In this document: piece after piece, positions 47,508 to 57,831 of the stretch
How positions within the stretch are numbered: position 1 is the first letter of the stretch
Layout of the letters: every line of letters begins with the position of its first letter
Assembly: GCA_028095005.1 (NCBI GenBank)
Contig: CM051462.1
Coordinates: 84,827,846 to 84,891,845, forward strand
DNA length: 64,000 nucleotides
Origin: Rhynchospora pubera
Taxonomy: Eukaryota; Streptophyta; Magnoliopsida; Poales; Cyperaceae
Reading direction: 5' to 3'
The notes under the pieces: generated by a model
What the model saw: only the letters and a program-made list of their open reading frames with translations
Told to the model about the DNA's origin: nothing
Database searches by the model: none
Program-made: the position numbers and the translations under genes

Positions 47508-47692
47508 TGTATTATTTTCTTTTCTAAAATTTGTGTATATGCTATACTTTATTTTCATGTTGTAAAATTCACATATATGTTACGTACTTTGTGGAAGCTC
47601 TGGTAAAGGGTCCTGGCTGGTTGTAGAAAAGGACGGGATTACAAATTTGGACTCGTATATATTTTCACCTTGGTTCATTGGCTCCTCTGTGG

Positions 47693-47735
47693 GACACGTG
47701 TCACCTTGCAACCTGACAGCCTGGTCCCACCCCCT
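47693..47735 (+). promoter_or_regulatory. Cluster leader module, copy 6 (orphan), with G-box
   Basis: GACACGTGTC at 47693-47702, then ACCTGACAGCCTGGTCCCACC. No coding copy follows before the next module at 49355. The upstream stretch (CTTTGTGGAAGCTCTGGTAA near 47588) matches units F and G at 55110 and 62618, so this is a leader left behind by a rearranged or deleted gene copy. Confidence 0.55.
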
Positions 47736-49354
47736 CCACCTGCGGCTGGTCGGAGATTGATGTGAAGTTGAAGAACATCATGCGGCTTCATCATATGGAT
47801 TGATTGACAAACAGGACAAAACTATCTACTACTCATTTTGTGTCAAGTTTCACATTTCCGAGCTTAAAAGCACAAAATCAAACAATCAAACTATCTGTAA
47901 AAGTTCATTAACCATAACTTACCATGCAAAAAGATTTAGATTTTCTTGCATATAATGCAAGAAAATAATTGCAAAATGTGAAAATGACTAGGAAGAAATT
48001 AAACAAAATCACAATAAGGTCAGCACCTGATTCAAACAATGCGACTCTAGGGGGCTGTTTGGATTTCCCAAGGAATTTGGGGCTGTTTGGATTCCCCAAG
48101 GAATTTGGGAAATTTCATCTTCCTACCATAAATTTATTATAAACAATCCAAAATCTTCACAAAGTTACACACTTCCCAATAAATTTATTCCTAGGAATTG
48201 CAACTTTTCCAAATTCCTCAAATTCCTAAGCGATCCAAACGGCCCCTTGGAGAATTTCATCTTCCTACCATAAATTTATTATAAACAATCCAAACTTTTC
48301 ACAAAGTTACACACTTCCCAATAAATTTATTCCTAGGAATTGCAAATTCCCCAAATTTTCCAAATTCCTAAGCGATCCAAACAACCCCTAGAAGAAGAAG
48401 ATTTGTTCTATGAACATGTCAAGCCGACCGAATAAATCTAGAACTGAACAGTTTGAACTGATGTCTAACAGTGAGTATTTTGGAACCTCAGTAGTACAAT
48501 AGAGGCAAAGGTAAAAGAATGGGGGGGGCTTGTCCCCCCATAAATTAATTTAGGTTATTTATCTTTTACATTGGATTTATTAGATTATTATAGAATTTAT
48601 AAGTGATTTCGTATATATCGGTCTCCTAAAAATCTAAAAAATTATATTAGGATTTTCTGCCTACTTATAAAAATTTTTTGCTCTGCCCTTGTTGAAGTAC
48701 TATGATTATTACGATGTAAATATGATTGAAATTTTAACCAGTCTTATTATTTAAATAACAATCAGACTTTCTATGTACCCAGTTAAGGCAAACAAATTTA
48801 TTTAGATTTAGAATCTGTAAAATCATTAACGAGGTGACAACCAAAAAGGTATCAATGTCTGGTGCTGTGAAAGTGAATTACGCAATGCTTTCCAGATTCC
48901 ATTTATTGTTTTAACAGAGAATCATCATACTTTTTGTGATAAAGTTTCAAGGTGTCATTAAAAAGGAAATAGCATTTTTCTGTTCATAAAAAAGAACTCA
49001 ACTATCATTTTACACAAACATAAGAAAAAAAAATACATCATATGGTCTTGCAACCAATAGCGCCAATCCAACGTGGCGCTACCCAGAAAAAAAAAGAAAA
49101 AGAAATAAACAAAAGAAGCGCAATTCCATGGGCTAGATATTTTTTCCCCCTCACTTCACATAAAGTATAAACCTCTTCCACTTTTGGCATTTTCTCTTTT
49201 CCTCCTCTAAACCCCAGAGAGACTTTCTATTTCTGGGTTTTCACTTTTGACCACAGTTTCGGATCCTATCTCACTACTCACTACCCACTACTCACTAGTG
49301 CTAACTGCTAACTTGGGCACCTCCATCGCCTCTCCACTGGAAACTATCACCTTG
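47736..49354. other. Spacer between orphan leader and unit E
   Basis: Colinear with the spacer of unit C (38400-39440), with a composite MITE at 48051-48388 and a GGGGGGG run near 48521. No gene. Confidence 0.5.
48051..48388. mobile_element. Composite MITE of the GGGGCCGTTTGGAT family, copy 9
   Basis: Two incomplete family units lie head to tail (internal junction CCAAACGGCCCCTTGG near 48238-48250). The left end GGGGCTGTTTGGATT is itself duplicated. TAG flanks the whole block (48048-48050 and 48389-48391), so it probably moved or was copied as one 338-bp unit. Confidence 0.65.
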
Positions 49355-49380
49355 CGACTGACAGCCTGGTCCCACCCCTC
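49355..49380 (+). promoter_or_regulatory. Cluster leader module, copy 7 (unit E)
   Basis: Core GCGACTGACAGCCTGGTCCCACC, one base shorter than in units A-D (GACTGACAG for GACCTGACAG). The G-box is absent. The sequence from 49425 to 49550 (GTTAGCTTCATGTGAAATTG, TTAAATTGGGTTAATTTTAG, GGGAGGATATTTGTTAAG) is shared with units F and G, which makes E the donor type for those two. Confidence 0.55.
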
Positions 49381-49550
49381 CGCCTTCTCTGTATGATCTA
49401 ACCCCGCCTTCTTCTCTGCCTCTCAATTTGACGACTAATTTATGTTAGCTTCATGTGAAATTGAAGCGCTTTTTCTATTTTTCTGGATAGCTTCTCTCTA
49501 CCAACCTTAAATTGGGTTAATTTTAGGAAGAGAGGAGCAATGAGGGAGGA

Positions 49551-50557
49551 TATTTGTTAAGAATCCAACTTTTGTAAGGTACCTCGTTTTGCCAATTGTT
49601 GGTTTTTCATTGTGAATTACCCAATACACAATGTCGCTGAGGTTCGCAGTTAGGTGTTAATATAAGCATGATTGGGTTACACTCGTGGTTAATTGAGGCT
49701 TAATTGAAGTTAAAGTTTAATTGCACAATTGACATTAAAATGGATGTGTAATGTAACTGTAATATCGGCCAAAATTTCAGTTGCCTGAGGCTCAGTATAC
49801 TTAGCTGAAATTATTATAGATAGATGACAGTTAACTTTGGAGAAATTGTGCTTGGTAGTGCTTGCTGAGTTGTGTTGCCTTGGTTGCTAGGGATGTTATG
49901 TGTTTGTTACCGTTGATATCTGCCATCCAAAATTACAATGCTAGTGTAATATAACAAAAAACTGGTACCTGTATACTTCTTATGTGATGCCATGGTGCTG
50001 ACACTAATATAACTTGTGTGCTTTCCCAAATATATTCATATCTCTAGGTCTCGTTTAGCTGTTATGTTTTATCTCTATCTTGTACCCCTATTTTCAGTAC
50101 TTTGAAAAAAAAAAAACAAAAATTCTTTCTGTTTTGTTTGACGTTTCTTCCATGCTGGCTAAAAGCTGTTATGATTTCATCAATCTTTCTTATGCTTTGC
50201 ATTTTTCTATAAGACTTCAAATAATATGTTCAGTGATGTATAAACTCTGTGAATTTCATTAAGCAGCCTCCTTTTAGTTTTGATTATATTTCTTTAGTAG
50301 AAATCATGCACCCATTGAGGTTCAAAGTATTTCTTTTCCATGTTTCTTATCATTTGGTTATTGTTGGAATCATAATTTATTGTATAAATTATGCAGACCT
50401 TTTTTAAATATTTCCTATTATATGAACATTCTATATTAGTTTGATCGCTTAAAATGGTCCTTAAACATTTGAATAAGTACAAAACGTTAGTTACAACAAT
50501 CACAAATTCTGTTATGCTCTTTTCTGGTCTTCTTGCATTTGTCTCGTTTTACTTCCT
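49551..50557 (+). other. Probable leader intron of copy E, splice acceptor lost
   Basis: T-rich non-coding sequence. At the position where B, C and D have TTTTCAG before GTCTTCTTGC, copy E reads TTTTCTG (about 50521-50527), so the AG is gone. This predicts intron retention or use of another acceptor. Confidence 0.5.
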
Positions 50558-50998
50558 ATGGAGCAGAATAAGCAAGTGGCAATACATGCTAAGGAAATTG
50601 CTGAGAAAAGACTACTGAAACAAGACTATGCTGGTGCAAAGGCAATGGCCCTGAAGGCAAAGAAGCTATTACCACCAGAGAATCTCTCTCAGCTTCTGGC
50701 AGTATGCGAGGTACACTGTTCTGCTCAGTTAATGGCCAATGGCCTGTATGATTGGTACAAGATCATTCAAGTGGAGCCCCTGTCTGATGAGATCATGATT
50801 AAAAAGCAGTACCACAAACTGGTGGCCTTGCTACACCCTGACAAGAACAAAATCCCTGGTGCAGAGGCGGCATTTAAGCTGGTAGTGGAGGCAAATAATA
50901 CCTTGTCAGACTGAGCCAAACGTATAATGTATGATTTTAAGAGAAAACACCTTGTTAGGTCAGCAGGCCCACATGAAAGCACAGAAACCAATGCTGCT

Positions 50999-51690
50999 CA
51001 CAACTCTTCTAGCAACTTTAATAAGGCAAACAAGTGGAAACCACACCAGCGACTCACTTTTTGGGCAGAATGCCCTGGCTGTGAGACCCGACACCAGTAC
51101 AACTGCAACATTTTGTCTCACATTGTGTGTTGCACCAACTGCTCCAAAAATTTTATCGCCAATACAGTACCCCATCTGAACGCAGGGCTCATAGATGGAG
51201 GTCGGAGCCCTCAACAGACAGAAACCAATGCTGCTCACAATTCATCCAGCAATTTAAATAGAGTAAATAAGTGGAAAACACAACAGCAACCCCAACCGCA
51301 ACCAAACCAGCAATTCACTTTCTGGACAAAATGCCCTGGCTGTGAGTATCGACACCAGTACCACTGTAACTTTTTGTCTCGCGAAGTGTGTTGTAGGCAC
51401 TGCTCCAAAAATTTTGTTGCCAATGCACTGCCCCATCACCCAGGGCTCATAGATGTAGGTTGGAGCCCAGAACAGATCACAGAAACCAATTCTGCTCACA
51501 ACTCTTCTGGCAACTTAAATAGTGCAAATAAGTGTTGGGCACAGCAACAACACCAACCACAACCACACCTAGGCCTCACTTTCAGGACAGAATGCACTAA
51601 CTGTGGGACCATGCTCCAGTACCACAGCAACATTTCGTACCAGATAGTGTGTTGCACACACTGCTTCAAAAGCTTTAGTGCCAGTGCAGC
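50999..51690 (+). repeat. Triplicated zinc-ribbon coding unit in copy E
   Basis: Three tandem units of about 240-260 bp. Each encodes an NAAHNSS-type linker, a glutamine/proline stretch and a CxxC...CxxC ribbon. Ribbons lie near 51060-51160, 51320-51420 and 51575-51680. Other copies have one ribbon or none. Frame is kept throughout. Confidence 0.85.
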
Positions 51691-52291
51691 GTCCCATTTG
51701 GAAGAGCAAGTAGAACCAAGTGGGTTGCTGGAAAATATTAACACAGATTTCAAATCAAGTGGTTCTGCTGAAGACAATGGCGCAACTTCTAAAAAGGCAA
51801 GAGTTGGGGTAAATGGAGTGCCAAATGGTAATGGCAGTGCCAATGCAACCAATACCAATACTAGTGCTAGTACCTGTGTTGAGGGGGAAGTTTAAAAACA
51901 GGATAGAGAGAGAGAGAAAGACAGCGAGCAAGTGGAACCAAGTGGGTTGCTGAAAGAAATGGACACAACTTTCGAACGAAGTGAGTCTGCTGAGGAAAAC
52001 AGCGTAACTTATAAAAAGGCAAGAGTTGAGGTGAATGGAGTGCCAGATGGTAATGGCAGTGCCAGTGCAACCAATATCGATACTAGTGCTAGTACCTGTA
52101 CCGAAGGGGAGGTGGAAGAACATGATAGTGTGAAAGAGAAAGCAAAAGAGCAAGTGGAACCAACTGGATTGCTGAAACAAACAGATACAGCTTTTGAACC
52201 AAGTGGGTATGCTCAAGACAAGGGCTCAATTTCTAGAGTAGCTAAGGTGGGAACCTCAATGGTGAGGTGCGAATCATCCCAGCCAAATGCT

Positions 52292-52426
52292 GATGCAGAA
52301 TACTTGTACAAGCATCCAGATGCAGAATGCTTGTACGAGCATCCAGATGCAGAATACATGTACGAGCATCCAGATGCAGTATACATGTACGAGCATCCTG
52401 ATGAAGAATACTTGTACGAGCATCCT
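52292..52426 (+). repeat. Five tandem 27-bp coding repeats (DAEYLYEHP)
   Basis: Units of exactly 27 bp keep the frame and precede the DUF3444 domain. Gene B and copies A, C and D have a single unit at the same point (for example YLYEHPTAEF in C). Differences between units are few (C/Y, V/E, L/M), so the expansion is recent. Confidence 0.9.
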
Positions 52427-53104
52427 GATGCAGAATTTCACAACTTCAATATTTGCCGAACATGCAACAATTTCCAGGAGGGCAATATATGGGCCCTGTA
52501 CTCTGACCTAGACACTTACCCAAAATATTATGGTTTAGTATGCAAGGTTGAGCACGAGCCGTTCAATGTTCATGTAAACTGGCTCAAGGCATGCCCCGAG
52601 TCTGATGTGGAAAGAGCATGGCTGGGTGAAAATCTTCCAATCAGCTGTGGCAAGTTCAGGGTCACAGCTCAGAACATGACTTATGATAAACCCGATTTTT
52701 TTTCCCATATGGTTTCAGCGAGGCATCATGTGAGAGGCAACTACTATGACATAATGCCTGGGGTTGGTGAGGTCTGGGCTGTCTATAAAAACTGGTCGGC
52801 TGGATGGACGCTTCATGACTTTAGAACGTGCAAGTTTGATATAGTGGAGATAAGAGAGCAGAGAGAGGACTCTACAGTAGTTTGTCCTCTGAGTCAAGTA
52901 CCTGGATTTAAATCGGTGTTCATGCCGGAGCAGGTTGATGGGACTGGTTCATGTACTTGGGAAGTGCCTGAAAGTGAGTACATTCTGTTCTCACATAAGA
53001 TACCTTGTATTCGTTTGACAGAGGAATGTGAAGGCAAGCTCAAGGGGTTCTGGGAGCTAGACCCCGCATCAGTCCCTTACACATTCTTTTACGATGACAA
53101 GTGA

Positions 53105-53865
53105 CTTGATTTCTGACTAGGTATAGATCATAGGATGCAAAAAGCGACTGCCTTACAGGTTAAAAAATGTGATAGTTAAGACAGTACCTTGTGTGTTTTT
53201 TTTTTTTTTTTTTTTAACTGTTGATGAGCGACTAGGTTTTTGCAATCTCTAGCTTTTTTTTTTTTGTTTTCTTGTTTGTGGCATCTATATATTCAGTACC
53301 AATCATCAGAAAATGTCGTCTTTTTAGTTTGTCTGGTTACATAATTAATCTTCGTTTTTGTTGGTATGATGGTCATTGGATTCCTTATCTGATATAGCAT
53401 CCCTTATGCAATGGTTGTAAATAGTCTATCATGTTCTAACTGGGTCTAATTTTAGTCTTTTTATATGCAGTTGATATTTTTACTAGTAAATGGTTTTGGT
53501 ACTGTGTAAATTATTGCTGAACTGATTGTATTATTAAGTTCAGGCTGGTACAGCACTGAAATGCACATGCCAGTGTTTGTACTATCAATCTTTTGCGTGA
53601 GACGGTGAGAGTAGACTTATACTTGATGATAGTTAGCATAGTTTGAATTTTTTCGTATAATTTGTTATCTTCCCAAAACAGATTCTATGTTGGATAATAT
53701 TTCATTCTCCCTGTTATCATATTTAAGCTCTCATATCTCCTGCACGTGAATGTGTACTTTTTTTTCTTTCTTTTTTTTATTTTTTTAAAAAAAATTGGTC
53801 TCATACGACCCTAAAAAAAAAATAAATAAATAAAGTTTTCATGAAAATGGTTCTCTGGACAATCC
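53105..53865. other. 3' flank of copy E
   Basis: No gene. It is colinear with the flanks of B, C and D (CAGTGTTTGTACTATCAATC, GGTTTTGGTACTGTGTAAA). It contains poly-T runs at about 53196-53215 and 53759-53790. Confidence 0.55.
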
Positions 53866-54365
53866 AATCCGTCGAGAACGGATCTCATTAACAGAAGTGC
53901 CAAATCCCTCGTGTTCTCTGCACAACCCATTCCATCGAGAACGGATCTCAATTGTTAAGAATGGAAGAGCCAAATCCCTGGCGTTGTTCTCTGGACAATC
54001 CAATCCGTTGAGGACGGAGGAGCGGAATCCCTTTGCACAAAACGATCCGTTGATAACGGAAGTTCGAAATTTCATTCCACAATCCAATCCGTTGAGAACG
54101 GATCTCAAACCATTGAGAACGGAAGTGCCAAATCCCTTTGCGCAATTCGTTCCGTTGAGAACGGATCGTAATCCGTTTAGAACGGAGTAGACCTCAACCA
54201 CGATCCGTTGAGAACGGACATCTATCCGTTTAGAACGGATTTGAACTCCGGAAAATTTGTACCCGATCCGTTGAGAACTGAACACAATCCGCTTAGAACG
54301 GATTTGGACTCCAGAAACTTTGTACCCCATCCGTTGAGAACTGAACACAATTCGTTTAGAACGGA
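53866..54365. repeat. Array of 13-bp palindromes CCGTTnnnAACGG (array 1)
   Basis: About fifteen imperfect copies of CCGTT(GAG/TAG/GAT)AACGG, each a hairpin with a 3-base loop, spaced 15-40 bp apart. The flanks follow a pattern of AACGGATCTCAATCC. Alternate units tend to differ (CCGTTGAGAACGG then CCGTTTAGAACGG), which suggests a two-palindrome higher-order unit of about 37 bp. AACGG is the core of the MSA/MYB3R site; whether that matters is unknown. The array lies immediately upstream of leader module 8 and is repeated at 60950-61280. Confidence 0.85.
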
Positions 54366-54589
54366 ATCTCTCTCTCTCTTAATTTCTGCCGGCGCCTTTC
54401 CTTTCTTTTCTCTATCTCTATTGAACATAACAAAGATCCGAATTTTGGTCATGGAGAGAACCAATTTATCGCCTGAGAGAGAAGAGAGAGATTGGAAGCT
54501 CTCGGAAAGTGCCAACTGCCAACTGCTAACTTGGGCACTTCCCTGGCTCCTAGTCTGCTCTGAGGGACACCTGTCGGGCTGTCCCCTTG

Positions 54590-54614
54590 CGACTGATAGC
54601 CGGGTCCCAACCCC
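54590..54614 (+). promoter_or_regulatory. Cluster leader module, copy 8 (unit F, diverged)
   Basis: Core GCGACTGATAGCCGGGTCCCAACCCC; the TCP-type site is altered to GGTCCCAA. Downstream sequence to about 54780 matches unit E and unit G. No J-DUF3444 gene follows; a PP2C fragment does. Confidence 0.5.
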
Positions 54615-54780
54615 TAACTCCGCCTTCTTCTCTGCCTCCCAATTTGACGATTAATTTGTGTTAGCTTCATGTGAAATTGAAGGGTGTTTCTATTTTTCTG
54701 GATAGCTTCTCTCTAGCAACCTTAAATTGGGTTAAATTAGGAGGACAGGAGCAATGAGGGAGGATATTTGTTAAGGTATC

Positions 54781-55337
54781 AACTATTTCCCTTCTTTTTT
54801 TTAAGGTATTGCAGTGTTACACATGAGATTGCTCCTTGTACCTTAGTGGATTAAGTAACGACTTTACAAATGAATTGCTGTCTAGCTTAACTATCATCCT
54901 TTTATGGGCTGAAAGCTCATCTCTTGGTTTTTCTAATTTGTGAATTACACAATACACAATGTTGGTATTTGCTCCGTCTGGTGTTAACTTGAGCATGATT
55001 GGGTTACCCTGGAAATTAATAATCGAGGCTTAATTGAAGATTCAAGTTTGATTGCACATGCCTTATTTATTTTACATTGTAAAAAATTCACATATTATGT
55101 TACTACGCTACCTTTTGGAAGCTCTGGTAACGGGACTTGGCTCCGTCGTACAAAGGGCGGGATTACAAATTTGGTCTCATATTTGTTTTCACTAGTCTAG
55201 CTATAATGTTTACAGCTTAGTTTAATTAGGTTCAAACTAATAAGAAACAGAAACAACTGAAACCGTCTTTTTATTTTACCTGAAAGTATCAGATCTCACT
55301 TGAATAGCATTAAAAATAAATTGACAAACTGATGCAG
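54781..55337. other. Unit F spacer
   Basis: Non-coding and colinear with unit G (61690-62850 without the solo LTR). The words CTTTTGGAAGCTCTGGTAACGGGACTTG and GGGATTACAAATTTGGTCTC occur in F, in G and in the orphan leader near 47590. No gene. Confidence 0.6.
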
Positions 55338-56235
55338 GTTGGAGTTATTTCGATTCCTGATATTCATTCATTTGAACTAACTGAGAGAGACCAATTTATA
55401 ATACTCGATTGTGATGGCTTGGGCCGGGGTGGGGGGGGGGGGGAGTTAATTTATGTCTTAATTCTTCATAGGTCTTTTTATTAAGAAAAAAGTCTGATTC
55501 TAGTCCCTAAATTGAACCCTTAAAACTATTTTTTGGTTTAATTATGCTCCATAACTCTTGTATCTGGTCCAATCTGCCCCTTCCGTCAATTTACTACTCT
55601 TTAAGTTTCTATTACTCTCTCACTCCCTTCATTTTTGTCTTCTTCTCCATCTTCTGTGCATAAATTTTCTTCATTCATTATCACCATTCTTTATCAGGAG
55701 CGCAGATCCTTTTGAAAAGGTAATTGAAGAGTTTGCTTTTGAAGTCTTAAATGTAAATAAATAAATAAATAAAGCAGACCAGCATTTACAGAACTGTGGC
55801 ATTTTCAGCAGTTGGTTTGATTATCCACCAAAATAAATGCAAATTAATACAAGACTTAATACAGGGGGCAGATTGAACCAAGAAATAGTTTCAACACTTA
55901 ATTGGATTGAATGCAAAGATTTAAAGGAATAAAAACAGATATAATTTTTATTTAATCTGAAATTTTACTTGTTCTTTCCCTTGATATTCAGGTATTTGGA
56001 CCAAGTGATGCAGTTGAGTTTGTTCAGAAACAGTTAAAGGTAAAGTCAACTGGGATGCATCAATAATATTTTTATTTCACTTTTGTACTTTCTAAAATAA
56101 TTAAAAAGAAATCAAATTTGTTTTGTCAGGAAACATCATCTGCGACTACAGCATTTTATGCCTTGTCCGAGAAGCAATTCGAGAAAGGGGATGCAAAGAT
56201 AATTGCACGGCTATTGTTATTGTTTTAACCACCTG
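55338..56235 (+). pseudogene. Protein phosphatase 2C 3'-end fragment, copy F
   Basis: Three exon remnants. 55338-55425 reads VGVISIPDIHSFELTERDQF and on to CDGL, then is disrupted by a G-run at 55427-55443. 55992-56039 reads VFGPSDAVEFVQKQLK between intact AG and GT splice signals. 56130-56235 contains LVREAIRERGCKDNCTAIV, but in a different frame from its splice acceptor. These are the C-terminal motifs of plant PP2C phosphatases (metal-coordinating D in CDGLW and DN near the end), closest in my memory to the At1g18030 type. Everything 5' of this is missing, so no phosphatase is made. Confidence 0.8.
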
Positions 56236-57828
56236 TTTTTGCCTTTTTTTTTTCTTTTTCCTCTCATTTTTGTTGTATGATTCGAGAAGTTGATTATGAG
56301 TTATGAGAGTAGTAGGTACTTTTTCAATTTGATGGACACAAGAAGTTTGGAAATGTAGGTTTGTGGCACATTGTCTTACCTTTCTAACAAAAAGCAAATA
56401 AATAAATTCATAAGTTGAAAGTTGATAATTAGTAGAATTTTTGGTCAAATAAAATGTGCAACCTATGGAGGTAAATATTTAAAGTGTGTAGGTCATATTT
56501 CTTCATTGCAAGTGAAAGATGCATGACAGATTATAAATTACAGCATTTTTTTTTTTGAAAGTTGATTATAAATTACAGTATTGCATGTTTAAATTGTTGA
56601 ATTATTACTCATTTTATTGTATACAAAAGAATTGTAACAATAGGATCAAACACACGTATATAAAATTAAAATATATCTAAAATAATATTGTATCTAAAAC
56701 ACAAGAACATCAATTAATAACAAAATTGGAATCAATTTGCTGCCGCCTCCACCTCAGTCAAATGAGAGGAGGAGGTCGAATAGTATGCTCTTGCCGGCGT
56801 CGGTAATTAGACAACGAAAGCCGGAAAGCGACGAAGACGAAGTGCTCACCTCCTTGACAGGTAGTCTCAAATCTTTGTTTCATGACTTCATCTAAGCTAG
56901 TAAATTATAATATTAATTTATATTATAATATTAATTATAGTCCATTTAATTTTCTCCAATACCTCACTTTTTCTAAATTTGATATAAAGTTTATATGTAA
57001 CGAGGTTGTTGGTTTAATAAGTATTGGACATATTTTCAAGTAAACTATAAGCTTGGCTGAACTTTGTGTGTAATATAAGAAATAACTTTTGTTATTCAAT
57101 TCTTTAGTAGTGACAAAAGGAAAATGGCATGCTTTCATCATTCGAAAAGTATGTTTAATATGTATATTTCAAAAAGTTAGCTTTATTAAAAAAAAAAATA
57201 GTTCAGTACAGTGAAAATAAAATGGCGCTTGAAAATAATTAAATGGCAAGTCTAACTTACGTATTCCCTTTTGTCGAATAATATAAAAATATTTTTAATT
57301 AAGAAGGTTGAATTGTAGCATTGTTTATAGTATGATTGTAGTTGTATAATTTTTCTCACTAATCGATTGACAATAAATTAACTGTTTGGACATGCTAGGT
57401 TCAATTAAGACGACAACTACTATTCATGCCTATATGGGCTCTGTATAGAGAATGGTAGCGCAATTGGGAAAATCGTGTCCGGATCTTCACAAATAGGATT
57501 GTGTTATATCTTTAAGAAAGAATAGGAATGAATTTGTAATCTTCACTGAAATGTATTATACATTTTTAGTAAATTAAAGACTTGTTCTGAAAAAAACGGG
57601 TGTCATTTAATAAAAGTTCCATTTAAGAGCGTCCGAACACAATTTTATTATTTATAGGTCCGCGAAACAAAAAAAAAAAAATTCAAGCTTTTCCAAAAAT
57701 TATACTGCCATAGTCACAACGGTTCAATGGATCATATTTCGTGAAGGTGGCATTTGTTCTCCTAGTGCCACCTCGTATATATTGGTGGCACAAAACCTCT
57801 ATAAAAAACGAGATGATGTACTCTACAT
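56236..57828. other. Spacer with one exon-like stretch
   Basis: The first 230 bp is colinear with unit G up to the window end (63736-64000), so the duplicated unit reaches at least 56480. Within the rest, 56738-56870 looks like coding sequence on the plus strand (SNERRRSNSMLLPASVIRQR region, then KPESDEDEVLTSLT), followed by a GTAGTC donor-like site. I cannot find an initiator or partner exons, so it may be a gene relic. Nothing else is recognised. Confidence 0.45.
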
Positions 57829-57831
57829 TAA

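Larger units (their letters stand above)
50558..53104 (+). pseudogene. J-DUF3444 copy E: two in-frame stops, three zinc ribbons, 27-bp repeats
   Basis: A single frame of 849 codons from ATG 50558 (MEQNKQVAIHAKEIAEKRLL) to TGA 53102-53104 is broken only by TGA at 50912-50914, where relatives have CAA or CAG, and TAA at 51893-51895. The J domain has its HPD (LLHPDKNKIPG); the first stop falls near the J-domain end (LSD-stop-AKRIMYDFKRK). Three zinc ribbons follow instead of one (CPGC...CTNC, CPGC...CRHC, CTNC...CTHC), each with an ETNAAHNSSSNLN-like linker. After the second stop come acidic linkers, five DAEYLYEHP repeats and a complete DUF3444 (YSDLDTYPKYYG, PISCGKFRVTA). Absence of frameshifts across 2.5 kb means the stops are recent or the pieces are separately translated; readthrough seems unlikely because neither stop has a CTA-type leaky context. 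The leader splice acceptor is also lost. Confidence 0.85.

Noticed and set aside
50912..51895. Programmed stop-codon readthrough in copy E
   Set aside because: The TGA is followed by GCC and the TAA by AAA, not by a known plant readthrough context. Loss of the leader splice acceptor points to simple decay. Kept only as a minor alternative.
53866..54365. CRISPR-like array of palindromic repeats
   Set aside because: Spacer lengths are irregular and spacers are themselves repeats. The context is plant nuclear DNA with no cas genes.
53839..54515. Open frames of 97-169 residues on both strands in the palindrome array
   Set aside because: The predicted peptides are simple translations of the CCGTTnnnAACGG units (repeated SVLNGLRSVLNG-type words). 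Both strands are equally open, as expected for a palindromic repeat.
57440..57500. tRNA-like words (GGTAGCGCAATTGGGA)
   Set aside because: No T-arm or acceptor stem could be matched in the surrounding 80 bp.
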